A DNA stretch of 64,000 nt. Origin: Polaribacter pectinis. Its GTDB lineage: Bacteria > Bacteroidota > Bacteroidia > Flavobacteriales > Flavobacteriaceae. Positions 33,888-44,311 of the stretch are shown piece by piece (positions within the stretch are counted from its first letter, which is position 1; each line of letters starts with the position of its first letter). The notes under the pieces were generated by a model. It had not been told where the DNA came from, did not search any database, and saw only the letters and a program-made list of their open reading frames with translations. The stretch spans positions 403,501-467,500 of the forward strand of contig NZ_CP060695.1 in the NCBI RefSeq assembly GCF_014352875.1, read 5' to 3'. The translations under genes were made by a program, and so were the position numbers.

Positions 33888-36344
33888 TTAGTAAAGGCTT
33901 CTGTATTTTGTTGGATTAAATTCATGCATTATATCATAAATTTTTTCAAAAATATCTTCCGCAGAAGGTTTAGAGAAATAATCTCCATCTGTACCATAAG
34001 CAGGTCTGTGTGCTTTGGCTGTTAAGGTAGCTGGTTTGCTATCTAAATATTCATATCCGTTTTGTTTTTCTAAAATTTCTTGTAAAATATATGCAGACGC
34101 TCCTCCTGGAACATCTTCATCTATAACCAGTAATTTATTTGTTTTTGCTAAACTTTTTACACAATCGCTATTTAAATCGAAAGGCAATAAGCTTTGTGCA
34201 TCTATAATTTCTATATCTATACCAACTTGTAATAAATCTTTGGCTGTTTCTTCTACAATTCTTAAGGTAGAACCATAAGAAACTACAGTTAAATCTGTTC
34301 CTTCTTTTACTGTCTCTACAATACCAATTGGTGTTTTAAACTGACCTAAATTTATAGGTAACTCTTCTTTTAATCTATAACCATTTAAGCATTCTATAAC
34401 AATAGCTGGTTCATCTCCTTCTAATAAAGTATTATAAAAACCTGCAGCTTTGGTCATGTTTCTTGGAACTAAAACGTGCATTCCACGTACGTTATTTATA
34501 ATTCCACCCATTGGAGAACCTGCATGCCAAATTCCTTCTAATCTGTGTCCTCTAGTTCTAACAATTAATGGAGCTTTTTGTTTTCCGCAAGTTCTGTAAT
34601 GAAGTGTTGCTAAATCATCACTCATAATTTGAAGCGCATACAACAAGTAATCTAAATATTGTATTTCTGCAATAGGTCTTAAACCACGCATTGCTAAACC
34701 AATACCTTGTCCTATTATAGTTGCTTCTCTAATTCCGGTGTCAGAAATTCTAATGTCTCCATATTTTTCTTGTAATCCTTCTAAACCTTGGTTCACATCT
34801 CCAATATAACCAGCATCTTCACCAAAAATTAGCACATCTGAGTGCTTTTTTAAGATTGCATCGAAATTATCTCTCATGATAATTCTAGCATCAACTAAAT
34901 TTTTTTCTTGAGCGTAAACTGGCTTTTCTTCAAAAACATTTATTGCGCTTAAGCTACTTTCACTTAATAAATAAGAAGAGTATTTGTTGGCAGCATCATT
35001 AATTGTTGATTTTATGAAATTTTGAAGTTCAATTTTTTCTGCAAAACTTTCGTCTTTTAAATAACGTAAAGCTTTTCTTGTTGCAATTAAAATATCTTTT
35101 CTAATTGGTTCTACAATTTTTTCTAAATCACTTTTATATTTTGTAATAAATGCTCCATTTTTACTATTGGCAGCAACTCTTTCTAATAATTTTACAGCTA
35201 CTGTAAGTTCAGCTTTTATTTCATTAGTGTAAGCATTCCAAGCATTTCTTTTAGCTGTAGTTACAATTTTCTTTGCCTCTTTTTCTAATAAAATAATTTC
35301 TTCTTCAGAATCTACAAAACGTAATGTTTCTCCGTTTTCGTTTTCCAATTCAAAATCTAAAATCCATTTTCTCATTTTGGTAATACAATCATGGTCTTTT
35401 TCCCATACCAATCTATCTTTACCTTTATATCTCTCATGCGAGCCAGAAGTAGAATGACCTTGAGGTTGTGTTAATTCTTTTACATGAATTAAAACAGGAA
35501 CATGCTCTTCTCTAGCTATTTTTGATGCTTTGTTGTAAGTATCTATTAATTGTACATAATCCCAACCATTAACAACAAAAATTTCATATCCATTTTTTTC
35601 ATTATCTCGTTGAAATCCTTTTAAAATTTCTGAAATACTTTCTTTAGTGGTTTGATGTTTAGCGTGAACGGAAATTCCATATTCATCATCCCAAACATTC
35701 ATTACCATTGGTACTTGTAAAACTCCTGCAGCATTTATGGTTTCAAAAAACAAACCTTCACTTGTGCTTGCATTACCAATTGTTCCCCAAGCTACCTCAT
35801 TTCCTTTAATTGAGAAATTAGATTTATGCTGAACACTTTTTTCGTTTCTATATATTTTTGAGGCTTGAGCTAAACCTAATAAACGAGGCATTTGACCAGC
35901 AGTTGGAGAAATATCTGCACTAGAATTGTACTGTTCTGTTAGGTTTTTCCAGCTTCCATCATCATTTAAACTATGAGTTGCAAAATGACCACCCATTTGT
36001 CTTCCAGCAGACATTGGCTCTAATTCTATATTTGTATGTGCATATAAACCAGCAAAAAATTGTTGAGCACTTAACTCACCAATTGCCATCATAAAAGTTT
36101 GATCTCTATAATAACCAGATCTAAAATCTCCTTTTTTAAAGGCTTTTGCCATGGCTAATTGTGGCACTTCTTTACCATCACCAAAAATACCAAACTTTGC
36201 TTTCCCAGTAAGAACTTCTCTTCTTCCTAATAAACTACATTCTCTACTAATTTTAGCAATTTTGTAGTCGTTTAAAACTTCCGCTTTAAAATCTTTAAAT
36301 GAAAGCTCTTTTTTGGAATCATTGATAAGTGTTTTTTGCGACAT
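33888..36344 (-). CDS. Branched-chain 2-oxoacid dehydrogenase E1, fused alpha and beta subunits
   Basis: 818 residues from the ATG at 36344. The first ~380 residues are E1-alpha with the thiamine diphosphate/Mg site GNASTSEGLFFETINAAG and NVWDDEYGIS. From about residue 480 the protein is E1-beta: FGEDAGYIGDVNQGLEGL, DTGIREATIIGQGIGLAMRG and the C-terminal transketolase domain (VVSYGSTLRIVEETA, VIDEDVPGGASAYI). It decarboxylates 2-oxo acids, probably from branched-chain amino acids, and passes the acyl group to an E2 not encoded here. A single-chain E1 is common in Bacteroidota. Pyruvate as substrate is less likely but possible. Confidence 0.9.
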   Translation of the reverse strand: MSQKTLINDSKKELSFKDFKAEVLNDYKIAKISRECSLLGRREVLTGKAKFGIFGDGKEVPQLAMAKAFKKGDFRSGYYRDQTFMMAIGELSAQQFFAGLYAHTNIELEPMSAGRQMGGHFATHSLNDDGSWKNLTEQYNSSADISPTAGQMPRLLGLAQASKIYRNEKSVQHKSNFSIKGNEVAWGTIGNASTSEGLFFETINAAGVLQVPMVMNVWDDEYGISVHAKHQTTKESISEILKGFQRDNEKNGYEIFVVNGWDYVQLIDTYNKASKIAREEHVPVLIHVKELTQPQGHSTSGSHERYKGKDRLVWEKDHDCITKMRKWILDFELENENGETLRFVDSEEEIILLEKEAKKIVTTAKRNAWNAYTNEIKAELTVAVKLLERVAANSKNGAFITKYKSDLEKIVEPIRKDILIATRKALRYLKDESFAEKIELQNFIKSTINDAANKYSSYLLSESSLSAINVFEEKPVYAQEKNLVDARIIMRDNFDAILKKHSDVLIFGEDAGYIGDVNQGLEGLQEKYGDIRISDTGIREATIIGQGIGLAMRGLRPIAEIQYLDYLLYALQIMSDDLATLHYRTCGKQKAPLIVRTRGHRLEGIWHAGSPMGGIINNVRGMHVLVPRNMTKAAGFYNTLLEGDEPAIVIECLNGYRLKEELPINLGQFKTPIGIVETVKEGTDLTVVSYGSTLRIVEETAKDLLQVGIDIEIIDAQSLLPFDLNSDCVKSLAKTNKLLVIDEDVPGGASAYILQEILEKQNGYEYLDSKPATLTAKAHRPAYGTDGDYFSKPSAEDIFEKIYDIMHEFNPTKYRSLY

Positions 36345-36365
36345 TTTTATAGGTTTAGGCTTTTG

Positions 36366-36373
36366 CAAAGGTA
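36366..36373 (-). promoter_or_regulatory. -7 promoter element of the 2-oxoacid dehydrogenase E1 gene
   Basis: On the minus strand TACCTTTG, an exact TAnnTTTG match, 21 nt before the chosen ATG at 36344. This argues against the TTG start at 36368, which would overlap the promoter. An ATTTTT tract lies about 19 nt further upstream. Confidence 0.6.
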
Positions 36374-36508
36374 GTTTTTTTAGTTGATATTTAAAAATAT
36401 TTTAATTCATTGAGAATTTATCAATAAAAAACCATAATAACTTATTTTTATTGCGAATTTTATAAAGTAAATATTCGTTTTTAGTTATGTTTTTAATTGC
36501 AAATTAGA

Positions 36509-39322
36509 TTATAAAAAACCGCGTCTAATAAAATTGTAAATAGAGTTAATATCCGTGGTAAGTGTAAACCTTATTTTTTCTGGATATGCATTTTGTGAAA
36601 CTTCCCAACCATTATTAGAGTAGAAAGGAAAATATACTTCAAAAATATTATGGACAAAGTTTAAACGAATTCCGTTTTCATAACCGAAAAATATTGGTTC
36701 ATTTCTGTTTTTTAAGAAAGCAACACCATTATAGGCTTCTACCCAGCGCCAAATTCCGATACTAGAATTGAAAGAAATCATGTATTGATTTGCAAACCTT
36801 GTAGGTAAAACAGACTTAAAACCACCCTCAGTAATAATAAATTGCTGGCTAAAAAAACCTGTAGATTCTGACCTCCCAAAATAATTTAGTTGAAACAAAT
36901 AGTCGTTACTTCTGTCTAAACCAAAGCTAAAATAATCTCCTTCTGATTTATTGCTCAAAAAAGCACCTGCAAAAAATCTAAAATCTAATTGTGTGTCTGA
37001 AGTTGTTAATGTTCTAAACCGAACATCTACTGCTGCTTTAGAAAAGTTTTTTGCCAACTCTGTACTAAAACTGTATCTTAATTCTTTAATAATATCTGGT
37101 TTACTGTAATTATAGCTCAAGCTAAAAACACTGTAATTATCTTGTGGTGTTTTATTCGCTAAAACAGCAACTTCTTTATCTATATGAACCAATTTAGCTC
37201 TTATAGATTCTAAACTTGTTTCTCTTAAAGATTTTCTTTTAAAAATAATATCTACATACGGAATAAAAGATTTATAGGATAAATTAGGAGCATAGTCGGA
37301 TGTGCTGCCTGCAACCCCATAAGCAATTTTGTAAATTTTTGTTTTTTCGAAAAATTGATTGTACAATACTGAAAAACTACCTACAACAGAACCGCTTTTA
37401 GTAGCGTAGGCAGGAGCTAATTTAAATTCTAAATTTCTTTTTATTAAAGGCTTGTTGTGCAGTTTTACACCCAAAATTAATCCGTTATAAAAATTGTAAT
37501 CGAAATTTGGTTGGTAGAATAATTGATTATAAGTAGGTTCTGCAACATCCTTAAAAAAAGTAAATTTTACAGGTTTGTTAAATATCTTTTTTTGAAGACT
37601 TTTAGAATTATCTAATGTATTGTATTCAGGATATAGGTTTTCATAGTTTAAAACCAGTTTGTCAAAATCACCTTTTTTAATTTTTATAGTTTTTGTTGTA
37701 TCAACATTAACAACCCATTTTTTTAATTTTATTTCTTTATCTTTTAGAGCATAAAGTGCAACAGGTGTGGTTATGTTTCTTTTATTTTTAATAGTTACTT
37801 CTAGACTATCATTTAAGGAAACAATTTCATCAATTGTGTAATCTATTTTTTTATTTGAGTTTATAAAATCGCTAAAAAACCAGTCTAAATCTTTGGGCGT
37901 TTTAGAAGAAATAATTTCATTAAATTTATGACTAGTGATAATTTTTAATTGATTATTCTGATAGAAATCTTTAATAGATTCATTTAAAATACTATCTCCT
38001 ACAAAACCTTTTAAATATCTAAAACCTAATCCAGCTTTATATTTGCTAACAATTTTTCTGTTAAAATTAGATAAAGAATCTATAGAGGTTGTTAGTGCTT
38101 GATCTAAAAATTTACGAGCTGTAAACCTGTAAATAAAAGGGTATTTGTCATTAAATTCTAATTTAGAAATATTAAACCTTTTTAAAAACCAAGAATTAGA
38201 AGCTTTACCCAAAAGTTTCATTTCTGGATAAAATGTTTCTACATATTCTATTAATAAATAATTTTGAATTCCATCTAAAAGCCAATAATCTTTTCTTTTG
38301 TTAAGCAAAATGGTATTTTCTATGTATCTTTTTGTGAGAGCTTTAAACATGGTTATGTCCCATTCAAAAACATCAGAAAAAGGACTTAAAAAACTTGGTA
38401 ATTGATTTAAACCATAGATTGGGTTTTTACGCTGTGTAGCTTTGTCTATATAAATATTTACATGCGGGTATTTACCTAAATATTTCTCGATAAATAAAAG
38501 TTCTCTGTTTAAAATATCTGTAGATAATTTAGTGTCTATTTCTTTAGAAAAAACATCTGTATGAACATTAATGTTTTTTGTTTTAAATGTCTTTAATTGA
38601 GGTTCATTGTGGATACCTAAAATAATATCAGTTTTATTTTTACCTACTAAATAGTAACTATTTAATTGTTCTTTTTTAGTTTCATATTGGTACAAATTGC
38701 TTTCTACAATGTATTCTTTAGGAACATTAATTTCTATTTTAAAATCAGTTCCTTTTTCATACAAATCGTCAACATTCAAGTTGCTCATTAACTGCCATCC
38801 ATTTTGATAAATGGCTGGTGTTAAGTACCAAAAACGAAGGTTGTAACCTTTTTTAGTTCTACCATAACCTGTAAATCTTGCATCTGGAACTTTAACAGTA
38901 TAGGTAATGTGTATTTTTGCACTTTCTTTTGGTTTTAAAGGAGTGTTTAAAAATATCTCTAAAATATCTGCTTGGTTTTTTAGCTCTTTAAATGCTGCTT
39001 TATCATAATTTACAGAAAGGTTTTTTACTTTAGAAAAACCTAAATCTTCTTCTTTAGCAAAGTATAAATCTTTATTAAAGTCTTCTATAAATCTTTTACA
39101 AAGTGGGGTTTTTCTATCTCTAAAGCTATTGGGCCAATTGTGTAAATAAATACTATTAAAAATACTGTCTGTGGTATTGTAATAAACAATTTCTTGCTGA
39201 ATTAATAACTCGTCTTTATCTACATTTAAGGTCGATTTTATGTTGATAGAATTTTGTTGAGCAAAACCTAAACATGAAATTAAACTATAGAAAAATGCGA
39301 TGTAAAAACGAGTCTTTAACAA
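36509..39322 (-). CDS. M1 aminopeptidase-like protein lacking catalytic motifs, with C-terminal outer-membrane barrel
   Basis: 937 residues from a TTG start, with a signal peptide (FFYSLISCLGFA). Residues ~25-560 follow the M1 aminopeptidase plan: beta-sandwich (IHITYTVKVPDARFTGYGR), a catalytic-like region and the helical end. The substrate motif GxMEN is replaced by GLNQLP (304-309), the HExxH helix by MFKALTKRYIENT (325-337), while WLLDGIQNYL (347-356) matches the usual WLNEGFAxYL without its zinc-ligand glutamate. From about 590 the chain is amphipathic strands up to IRRGFL, as in an outer-membrane barrel. It is probably a non-catalytic periplasmic domain anchored in the outer membrane (inference). 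Confidence 0.75.
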   Translation of the reverse strand: MLKTRFYIAFFYSLISCLGFAQQNSINIKSTLNVDKDELLIQQEIVYYNTTDSIFNSIYLHNWPNSFRDRKTPLCKRFIEDFNKDLYFAKEEDLGFSKVKNLSVNYDKAAFKELKNQADILEIFLNTPLKPKESAKIHITYTVKVPDARFTGYGRTKKGYNLRFWYLTPAIYQNGWQLMSNLNVDDLYEKGTDFKIEINVPKEYIVESNLYQYETKKEQLNSYYLVGKNKTDIILGIHNEPQLKTFKTKNINVHTDVFSKEIDTKLSTDILNRELLFIEKYLGKYPHVNIYIDKATQRKNPIYGLNQLPSFLSPFSDVFEWDITMFKALTKRYIENTILLNKRKDYWLLDGIQNYLLIEYVETFYPEMKLLGKASNSWFLKRFNISKLEFNDKYPFIYRFTARKFLDQALTTSIDSLSNFNRKIVSKYKAGLGFRYLKGFVGDSILNESIKDFYQNNQLKIITSHKFNEIISSKTPKDLDWFFSDFINSNKKIDYTIDEIVSLNDSLEVTIKNKRNITTPVALYALKDKEIKLKKWVVNVDTTKTIKIKKGDFDKLVLNYENLYPEYNTLDNSKSLQKKIFNKPVKFTFFKDVAEPTYNQLFYQPNFDYNFYNGLILGVKLHNKPLIKRNLEFKLAPAYATKSGSVVGSFSVLYNQFFEKTKIYKIAYGVAGSTSDYAPNLSYKSFIPYVDIIFKRKSLRETSLESIRAKLVHIDKEVAVLANKTPQDNYSVFSLSYNYSKPDIIKELRYSFSTELAKNFSKAAVDVRFRTLTTSDTQLDFRFFAGAFLSNKSEGDYFSFGLDRSNDYLFQLNYFGRSESTGFFSQQFIITEGGFKSVLPTRFANQYMISFNSSIGIWRWVEAYNGVAFLKNRNEPIFFGYENGIRLNFVHNIFEVYFPFYSNNGWEVSQNAYPEKIRFTLTTDINSIYNFIRRGFL

Positions 39323-39336
39323 GATCTTAATTTTAT

Positions 39337-40044
39337 TTAGAAGTTAGGTTTTAACTGGTATTTAGAATAGAATTTATTAAGGTGTTCTATAGCTTCATCT
39401 GCAGTATCTACAACTCTAAATAAGTTTAAGTCTTTTTCGCTAATGTTTCCTTCTTCAATAAGAGTGTTTTTTATCCAATCTAATAAACCACCCCAAAACT
39501 TTTTACCTACTAACACAATTGGGAAACGTCCAATTTTATTAGTTTGTATTAAAGTGATTGCTTCAAAAAGTTCGTCCATTGTACCAAAACCTCCTGGCAT
39601 TACAATAAAACCTTGCGAATATTTTACAAACATTACTTTTCTAACGAAAAAATAATCGAACTCTAGATTTTTGTCTTTGTCAATCCATGGATTGTCATGT
39701 TGTTCAAAAGGTAATTCTATGTTTAAACCAACAGAAGTTCCCTTTCCTCTATGAGCACCTTTGTTTCCTGCTTCCATAATACCAGGTCCACCACCAGTAA
39801 TTACTCCAAAACCATTTTGAGTTAATTTAAACGCAACTTCTTCTGCTAATTTATAATACGGATCTCCTGGTTTTGTTCTTGCAGAACCAAAAATAGAAAC
39901 ACATGGGCCAATTTTACTTAATTTTTCATATCCTTCTACAAACTCTGCCATTATTTTAAAAATAGCCCAAGAATCGTTTGTTTTAATTTCGTTCCAAGTT
40001 TTTGTTTGTAATTTTTCTTTTATTTTTCTATCGTCATTTGTCAT
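39337..40044 (-). CDS. LOG family protein (TIGR00730)
   Basis: 235 residues. Contains GGGPGIMEAGNKGAHRGKG and MPGGFGTMDELFEA, giving the GGxGTxxE signature of the LOG (Lonely Guy)/TIGR00730 Rossmann family, which hydrolyses nucleoside monophosphates such as cytokinin or purine nucleotide precursors to the base and ribose 5-phosphate. In bacteria the physiological substrate varies. The N-terminal extension (KTWNEIKTNDSWAIFKIMAE) is typical of the long bacterial subgroup. It is 14 nt upstream of the M1-like gene on the same strand. Confidence 0.9.
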   Translation of the reverse strand: MTNDDRKIKEKLQTKTWNEIKTNDSWAIFKIMAEFVEGYEKLSKIGPCVSIFGSARTKPGDPYYKLAEEVAFKLTQNGFGVITGGGPGIMEAGNKGAHRGKGTSVGLNIELPFEQHDNPWIDKDKNLEFDYFFVRKVMFVKYSQGFIVMPGGFGTMDELFEAITLIQTNKIGRFPIVLVGKKFWGGLLDWIKNTLIEEGNISEKDLNLFRVVDTADEAIEHLNKFYSKYQLKPNF

Positions 40045-40093
40045 AATCTGTAATTTTAAAATTTTTGATGCTTTTTTAAAAAAGAAAAGCTTG

Positions 40094-42916
40094 CTAAATT
40101 AATTCTTTTTTCAAAAACTTGGCTGTATAACTCGTTTTATGTTTAGAAACTTCTTCTGGTGTTCCTGTACATAAAATTTTTCCACCTTTTTTTCCACCTT
40201 CCATACCAACATCTATAATGTAATCTGCCAATTTTACTACATCTAAATTGTGTTCTATAATTAAGACAGTATTACCTTTGTTAGCAAGTTTATTTAGAAC
40301 TTCCATTAAAACTCGAATATCTTCAAAATGAAGCCCAGTTGTAGGTTCATCTAAAATATAAAATGTATTTCCTGTGTCTCTTTTAGATAATTCTGCAGCT
40401 AGTTTTATTCTTTGCGCTTCTCCACCAGAAAGTGTGGTAGATTGTTGCCCAAGTGTAATATAACCCAAACCAACATCTTTTATTGTTTTAAGTTTCCTAT
40501 GAATTTTAGGAATGTTTTCAAAGAAATCAGTTGCGTCTTCAATCGTCATATTTAAAATGTCTGAAATAGATTTTCCTTTATAACGAATTTCTAAAGTTTC
40601 TCTATTGAAACGTTTTCCTTGGCAAGTTTCACATTCTACATGAACGTCTGGTAAAAAGTTCATTTCTATGACACGAACTCCTCCACCTTGGCAAGTCTCG
40701 CAACGTCCGCCTTTTACATTAAAAGAAAAGCGCCCAGGTTTATAGCCACGAATTGCAGCTTCTGGAGTTTTTGCAAATAAACTTCTAATTTCATCAAAAG
40801 TTTTGGTATAGGTTGCTGGGTTAGAACGTGGTGTTCTTCCAATTGGAGATTGGTCAATATCAATAACTTTATCTACATTTTCTAAACCTTCAATTTTCTT
40901 GTAAGGCATTGGTTTTTTAACTCCTCTATAAATATGAGCATTTAAAATTGGGTATAAAGTTTCGTTTATTAATGTTGATTTTCCACTTCCGGAAACTCCT
41001 GTTACACAGATCATTTTTCCTAAAGGAAATTCAACAGAAACATTTTTTAAATTATTACCTGTAGCGCCTTTTAGTTTGATGAATTTTCCATTTCCTTCAC
41101 GACGTTTTTTAGGAACTGCTATTTCTTTTCTTCCTGTTAAATAATCTGCAGTTAAAGTTTTTTGTTTTTTTAATTCTTCAAAAGTTCCAGCAGAAACAAT
41201 TTCTCCTCCATGTCTACCAGCTCCAGGGCCAATATCAAAGACAAAGTCTGCGTGTTCCATCATATCTTTGTCATGTTCTACAACTAAAACAGAGTTTCCG
41301 ATATCGCGTAATTTTACTAAAGAATCTATTAGTTTTTGATTGTCTCGTTGATGTAAACCAATACTTGGTTCATCCAAAATATATAAAACACCAACTAATT
41401 GAGAACCAATTTGTGTTGCCAAACGAATTCTTTGCGCTTCACCACCAGAGAGCGATTTTGACGTTCTATCTAACGTTAAATAATCTAAACCTACATCTAA
41501 CAAAAACTGAATACGAGTGCGAATTTCTTTTAATATTTCTGAAGCAATTATCAATTGTTTTTCTGATAAATCTTTCTCAATATTTTTGAACCATTTAGCT
41601 AATTCAGTAACATCTAATTGTGCTAAATCACTAATATTTTTATCAGTAATTTTAAAGTGTAAAGCCTCCTTTTTTAAACGTTTTCCGTTACAAGTAGAAC
41701 AAGTAACTTCGTCCATAAAACCTTTTGCCCATCTTTTTATTGATGTGCTTTCTGCGTTGTTATATTGGCTATCTATAAAAGCTATAATACCTTCAAAATC
41801 TATTTTATAATTTCTAGTAACACCAACAGTTTTAGATTCTATTTCAAAAGATTCATTTCCACCATTTAAAATGATTTCTAAAGCTTCTTTCGGAATTTTA
41901 TTTATTGGATCTATGAGTTTAAACTTATAGCGTTCTGCAATATTTTGAAGCTGTTTAAAAATCCAACTATTTTTTTCTTCTCCTAAAGGAACAATTCCTC
42001 CATTTTTAATAGAAATACTATCATCTGGAATTACTTTTTTTAAGTTGATTTCATTGGTAATTCCTAAACCATTACAAGAATTACAAGCGCCTTTTGGCGA
42101 GTTAAAAGAAAATGTGTTTGGTTCTGGATTTGGATATGCAATACCTGTTGTTGGACACATTAATTCTCGACTAAAATATCTTGGATTATTATCTTCAACA
42201 TCAATAACCATCATAATGTTATTACCAGAATATAATGCAGTTTTTATGGTTTCGTCTAACCTTTTTTCTGATGATTCGTTTATTGCCAATCTATCAATTA
42301 CAACCTCAATATCATGAGTTTTGTAACGATCTAATTTCATTCCTTTTTCAATTTCTTGAATCTTTCCATCAACTCTAACTCGTAAAAAACCTTGTTTAGA
42401 AATTTGTTCGAAAAGTTCTCGATAATGTCCTTTTCTCGATTTAATTAATGGCGCTAAAACGGCTATTTTTTTATCAGCAAAATCAGTTAAAATAAGCTCT
42501 TTTATTTGCTCATCAGAATAACTTACCATTTTTTCATTGGTGTTGTAAGAGTAAGCATCTGCTGCTCTTGCAAATAATAATCGTAAGAAATCGTAAATTT
42601 CTGTAATTGTACCAACTGTAGAACGCGGACTTTTATTAGTCGTTTTTTGTTCAATAGAAATTACTGGAGAAAGTCCGTCAATTTTATCAACATCTGGTCT
42701 TTCTAATCCACCTAAAAATTGACGAGCATATGCAGAAAACGTTTCAATATAACGTCTTTGTCCTTCCGCATAAATAGTGTCAAATGCTAAAGAAGATTTT
42801 CCGCTTCCGCTTAAACCAGTTATTACAACTAATTTTTCACGAGGTATTTTTACATCAATATTTTTTAAATTATGGACTCTTGCTCCGTAAACTTCTATAT
42901 ATTCTTGGTCTTTCAA
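40094..42916 (-). CDS. uvrA: Excinuclease ABC subunit A
   Basis: 940 residues from a TTG start, full length. Two ABC ATPase modules: Walker [21 protein letters not shown] at about 32-51 and [15 protein letters not shown] at about 640; signatures [14 protein letters not shown] and [14 protein letters not shown]; Walker [11 protein letters not shown] and [10 protein letters not shown]. The zinc-finger [11 protein letters not shown]...CETCQGKRF that contacts DNA is intact. UvrA recognises bulky DNA lesions and loads UvrB in nucleotide excision repair. A -7 element lies 24 nt upstream of the start. Confidence 0.97.
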   Translation of the reverse strand: MKDQEYIEVYGARVHNLKNIDVKIPREKLVVITGLSGSGKSSLAFDTIYAEGQRRYIETFSAYARQFLGGLERPDVDKIDGLSPVISIEQKTTNKSPRSTVGTITEIYDFLRLLFARAADAYSYNTNEKMVSYSDEQIKELILTDFADKKIAVLAPLIKSRKGHYRELFEQISKQGFLRVRVDGKIQEIEKGMKLDRYKTHDIEVVIDRLAINESSEKRLDETIKTALYSGNNIMMVIDVEDNNPRYFSRELMCPTTGIAYPNPEPNTFSFNSPKGACNSCNGLGITNEINLKKVIPDDSISIKNGGIVPLGEEKNSWIFKQLQNIAERYKFKLIDPINKIPKEALEIILNGGNESFEIESKTVGVTRNYKIDFEGIIAFIDSQYNNAESTSIKRWAKGFMDEVTCSTCNGKRLKKEALHFKITDKNISDLAQLDVTELAKWFKNIEKDLSEKQLIIASEILKEIRTRIQFLLDVGLDYLTLDRTSKSLSGGEAQRIRLATQIGSQLVGVLYILDEPSIGLHQRDNQKLIDSLVKLRDIGNSVLVVEHDKDMMEHADFVFDIGPGAGRHGGEIVSAGTFEELKKQKTLTADYLTGRKEIAVPKKRREGNGKFIKLKGATGNNLKNVSVEFPLGKMICVTGVSGSGKSTLINETLYPILNAHIYRGVKKPMPYKKIEGLENVDKVIDIDQSPIGRTPRSNPATYTKTFDEIRSLFAKTPEAAIRGYKPGRFSFNVKGGRCETCQGGGVRVIEMNFLPDVHVECETCQGKRFNRETLEIRYKGKSISDILNMTIEDATDFFENIPKIHRKLKTIKDVGLGYITLGQQSTTLSGGEAQRIKLAAELSKRDTGNTFYILDEPTTGLHFEDIRVLMEVLNKLANKGNTVLIIEHNLDVVKLADYIIDVGMEGGKKGGKILCTGTPEEVSKHKTSYTAKFLKKELI

Positions 42917-42940
42917 ACGTGCTTATTTTATCGAAAAACG

Positions 42941-42948
42941 CAAAGTTA
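42941..42948 (-). promoter_or_regulatory. -7 promoter element of uvrA
   Basis: On the minus strand TAACTTTG, an exact TAnnTTTG match, 24 nt before the TTG start codon. No SOS-type palindrome is evident next to it. Confidence 0.5.
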
Positions 42949-43089
42949 ATCAATACAATTTTAATTTAAGCGAGTTTGTAACAACCTTTAATAATGTTTT
43001 TTAAAACTTCATTTTCTTTAAAACGCGTAATAAATTCCTGTAAAAAAAGCACATAAAATAGTATCTTGCCATATATTTTAATAAGAATA

Positions 43090-43308
43090 ATGAATACTAT
43101 TAGACATTTTTTTGAAAGAAATGGTTTTGGCGTTTTCTCTAGGTTGGCAGATAGGCTTGGTATGAGAGCTGTAAATGTGCGTTTATTTTTTATTTATGTA
43201 ACTTTTTTTACAGTTGGTTTGTCATTTGGTTTGTATTTAACAATGGCTTTTTTATTAAAATTAAAAGATATGATTTACACCAAAAGAAGCTCTGTTTTTG
43301 ATTTATAG
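43090..43308 (+). CDS. PspC domain protein
   Basis: 72 residues from the ATG at 43090. GFGVFSRLADRLGMRAVNVRLFFIY followed by a hydrophobic segment (TFFTVGLSFGLYLTMAFLL) matches the PspC domain, here as a single minimal unit. PspC proteins are inner-membrane components of envelope-stress responses; in Bacteroidota the partners are unknown. The stop codon is 3 nt before the potassium-channel gene, so the two are likely co-expressed. Confidence 0.8.
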   Translation: MNTIRHFFERNGFGVFSRLADRLGMRAVNVRLFFIYVTFFTVGLSFGLYLTMAFLLKLKDMIYTKRSSVFDL

Positions 43309-43311
43309 TTT

Positions 43312-44310
43312 ATGAGAATTTTAGAATCGAAAATTAATAAAATACTTTTATTAGTTGTCTCAATTATGGCAATTGGTACTCTTGGTTACATATTTTTGTC
43401 GCATTATTCTTTTATAGATGCGTTGTATATGACTGTAATTACAGTTACTACAGTTGGTTTTGGGGAGCTGCGCCCTTTTTCGCCAGAAGAAAAAGTTTTT
43501 ACAATATTTTTAATTCTAACAAGTATAACTGTTTTTGGATATGCAGTTTCTGCATTTTCAGAATATTTGGTAAGTGGTAAATTATTTGAACATTTTAAAC
43601 ATAAAAAAGTGGAAAAGCAAATAGCAAGATTAAAAGGACACACTATTATTTGTGGTTATGGAAGAAATGGAAAACAAGCAATTTTAAAATTAAATAACTA
43701 TAATGTAGATTTTGTTGTTGTTGAGAAGGATAAAGAAATGATTGAGGTTATAGAAGCAGAAGGATTGTTAAATATTCAAGGAGATGCAACTTTAGACGAA
43801 ACATTAATAAATGCAGGAATTGAGGAAGCAGCTAATTTAATTACAGCTTTACCTTCTGATGCAGATAATTTATTTGTAGTACTTACAGCAAGTCAATTAA
43901 ATCCAAAATGTAGAGTAATTAGTAGAGCTTCTAACGAATCTTCTTACAGTAAATTAAAAATTGCAGGAGCAGATAATGTAATTATGCCAGACAAATTAGG
44001 TGGAAATCACATGGCATCCCTAGTAACAACACCAGATGTTATAGAATTTGTAGACAGATTAACAATAGAAGGAGAAACTACTGCAAATTTAGAAGAAATA
44101 GCAGTTGATGATTTACCTAAAAAGTATTTAAATAAAACCATTTTAGATTTAGATTTAAGAAGACAAACAGGTTGTACGGTTATTGGCTATAAAAATCCTG
44201 ATAAAGAGTATGTTATAAATCCTGAAGCAGATATTAAACTAATTGAAGGTTCTCATTTAATAGTTTTAGGAAGACCAGAACAAATTATAAAATTAAGAGA
44301 ATTATTTTAG
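43312..44310 (+). CDS. Two-helix potassium channel with RCK (TrkA) domain
   Basis: 332 residues. TM1 (about 10-30), the selectivity filter TVTTVGFGE (residues 44-52), TM2 (about 62-85), then a cytoplasmic RCK/TrkA-N Rossmann domain with TIICGYGRNGKQAILKL near 115 and GDATLDETLINAGIEEA, and a TrkA-C domain at the end (IKLIEGSHLIVLGRPEQI). This is the MthK/GsuK-like layout for ligand-gated K+ flux. It lies between pspC (3 nt) and the RmlD-like gene (1 nt). Confidence 0.93.
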   Translation: MRILESKINKILLLVVSIMAIGTLGYIFLSHYSFIDALYMTVITVTTVGFGELRPFSPEEKVFTIFLILTSITVFGYAVSAFSEYLVSGKLFEHFKHKKVEKQIARLKGHTIICGYGRNGKQAILKLNNYNVDFVVVEKDKEMIEVIEAEGLLNIQGDATLDETLINAGIEEAANLITALPSDADNLFVVLTASQLNPKCRVISRASNESSYSKLKIAGADNVIMPDKLGGNHMASLVTTPDVIEFVDRLTIEGETTANLEEIAVDDLPKKYLNKTILDLDLRRQTGCTVIGYKNPDKEYVINPEADIKLIEGSHLIVLGRPEQIIKLRELF

Positions 44311-44311
44311 A

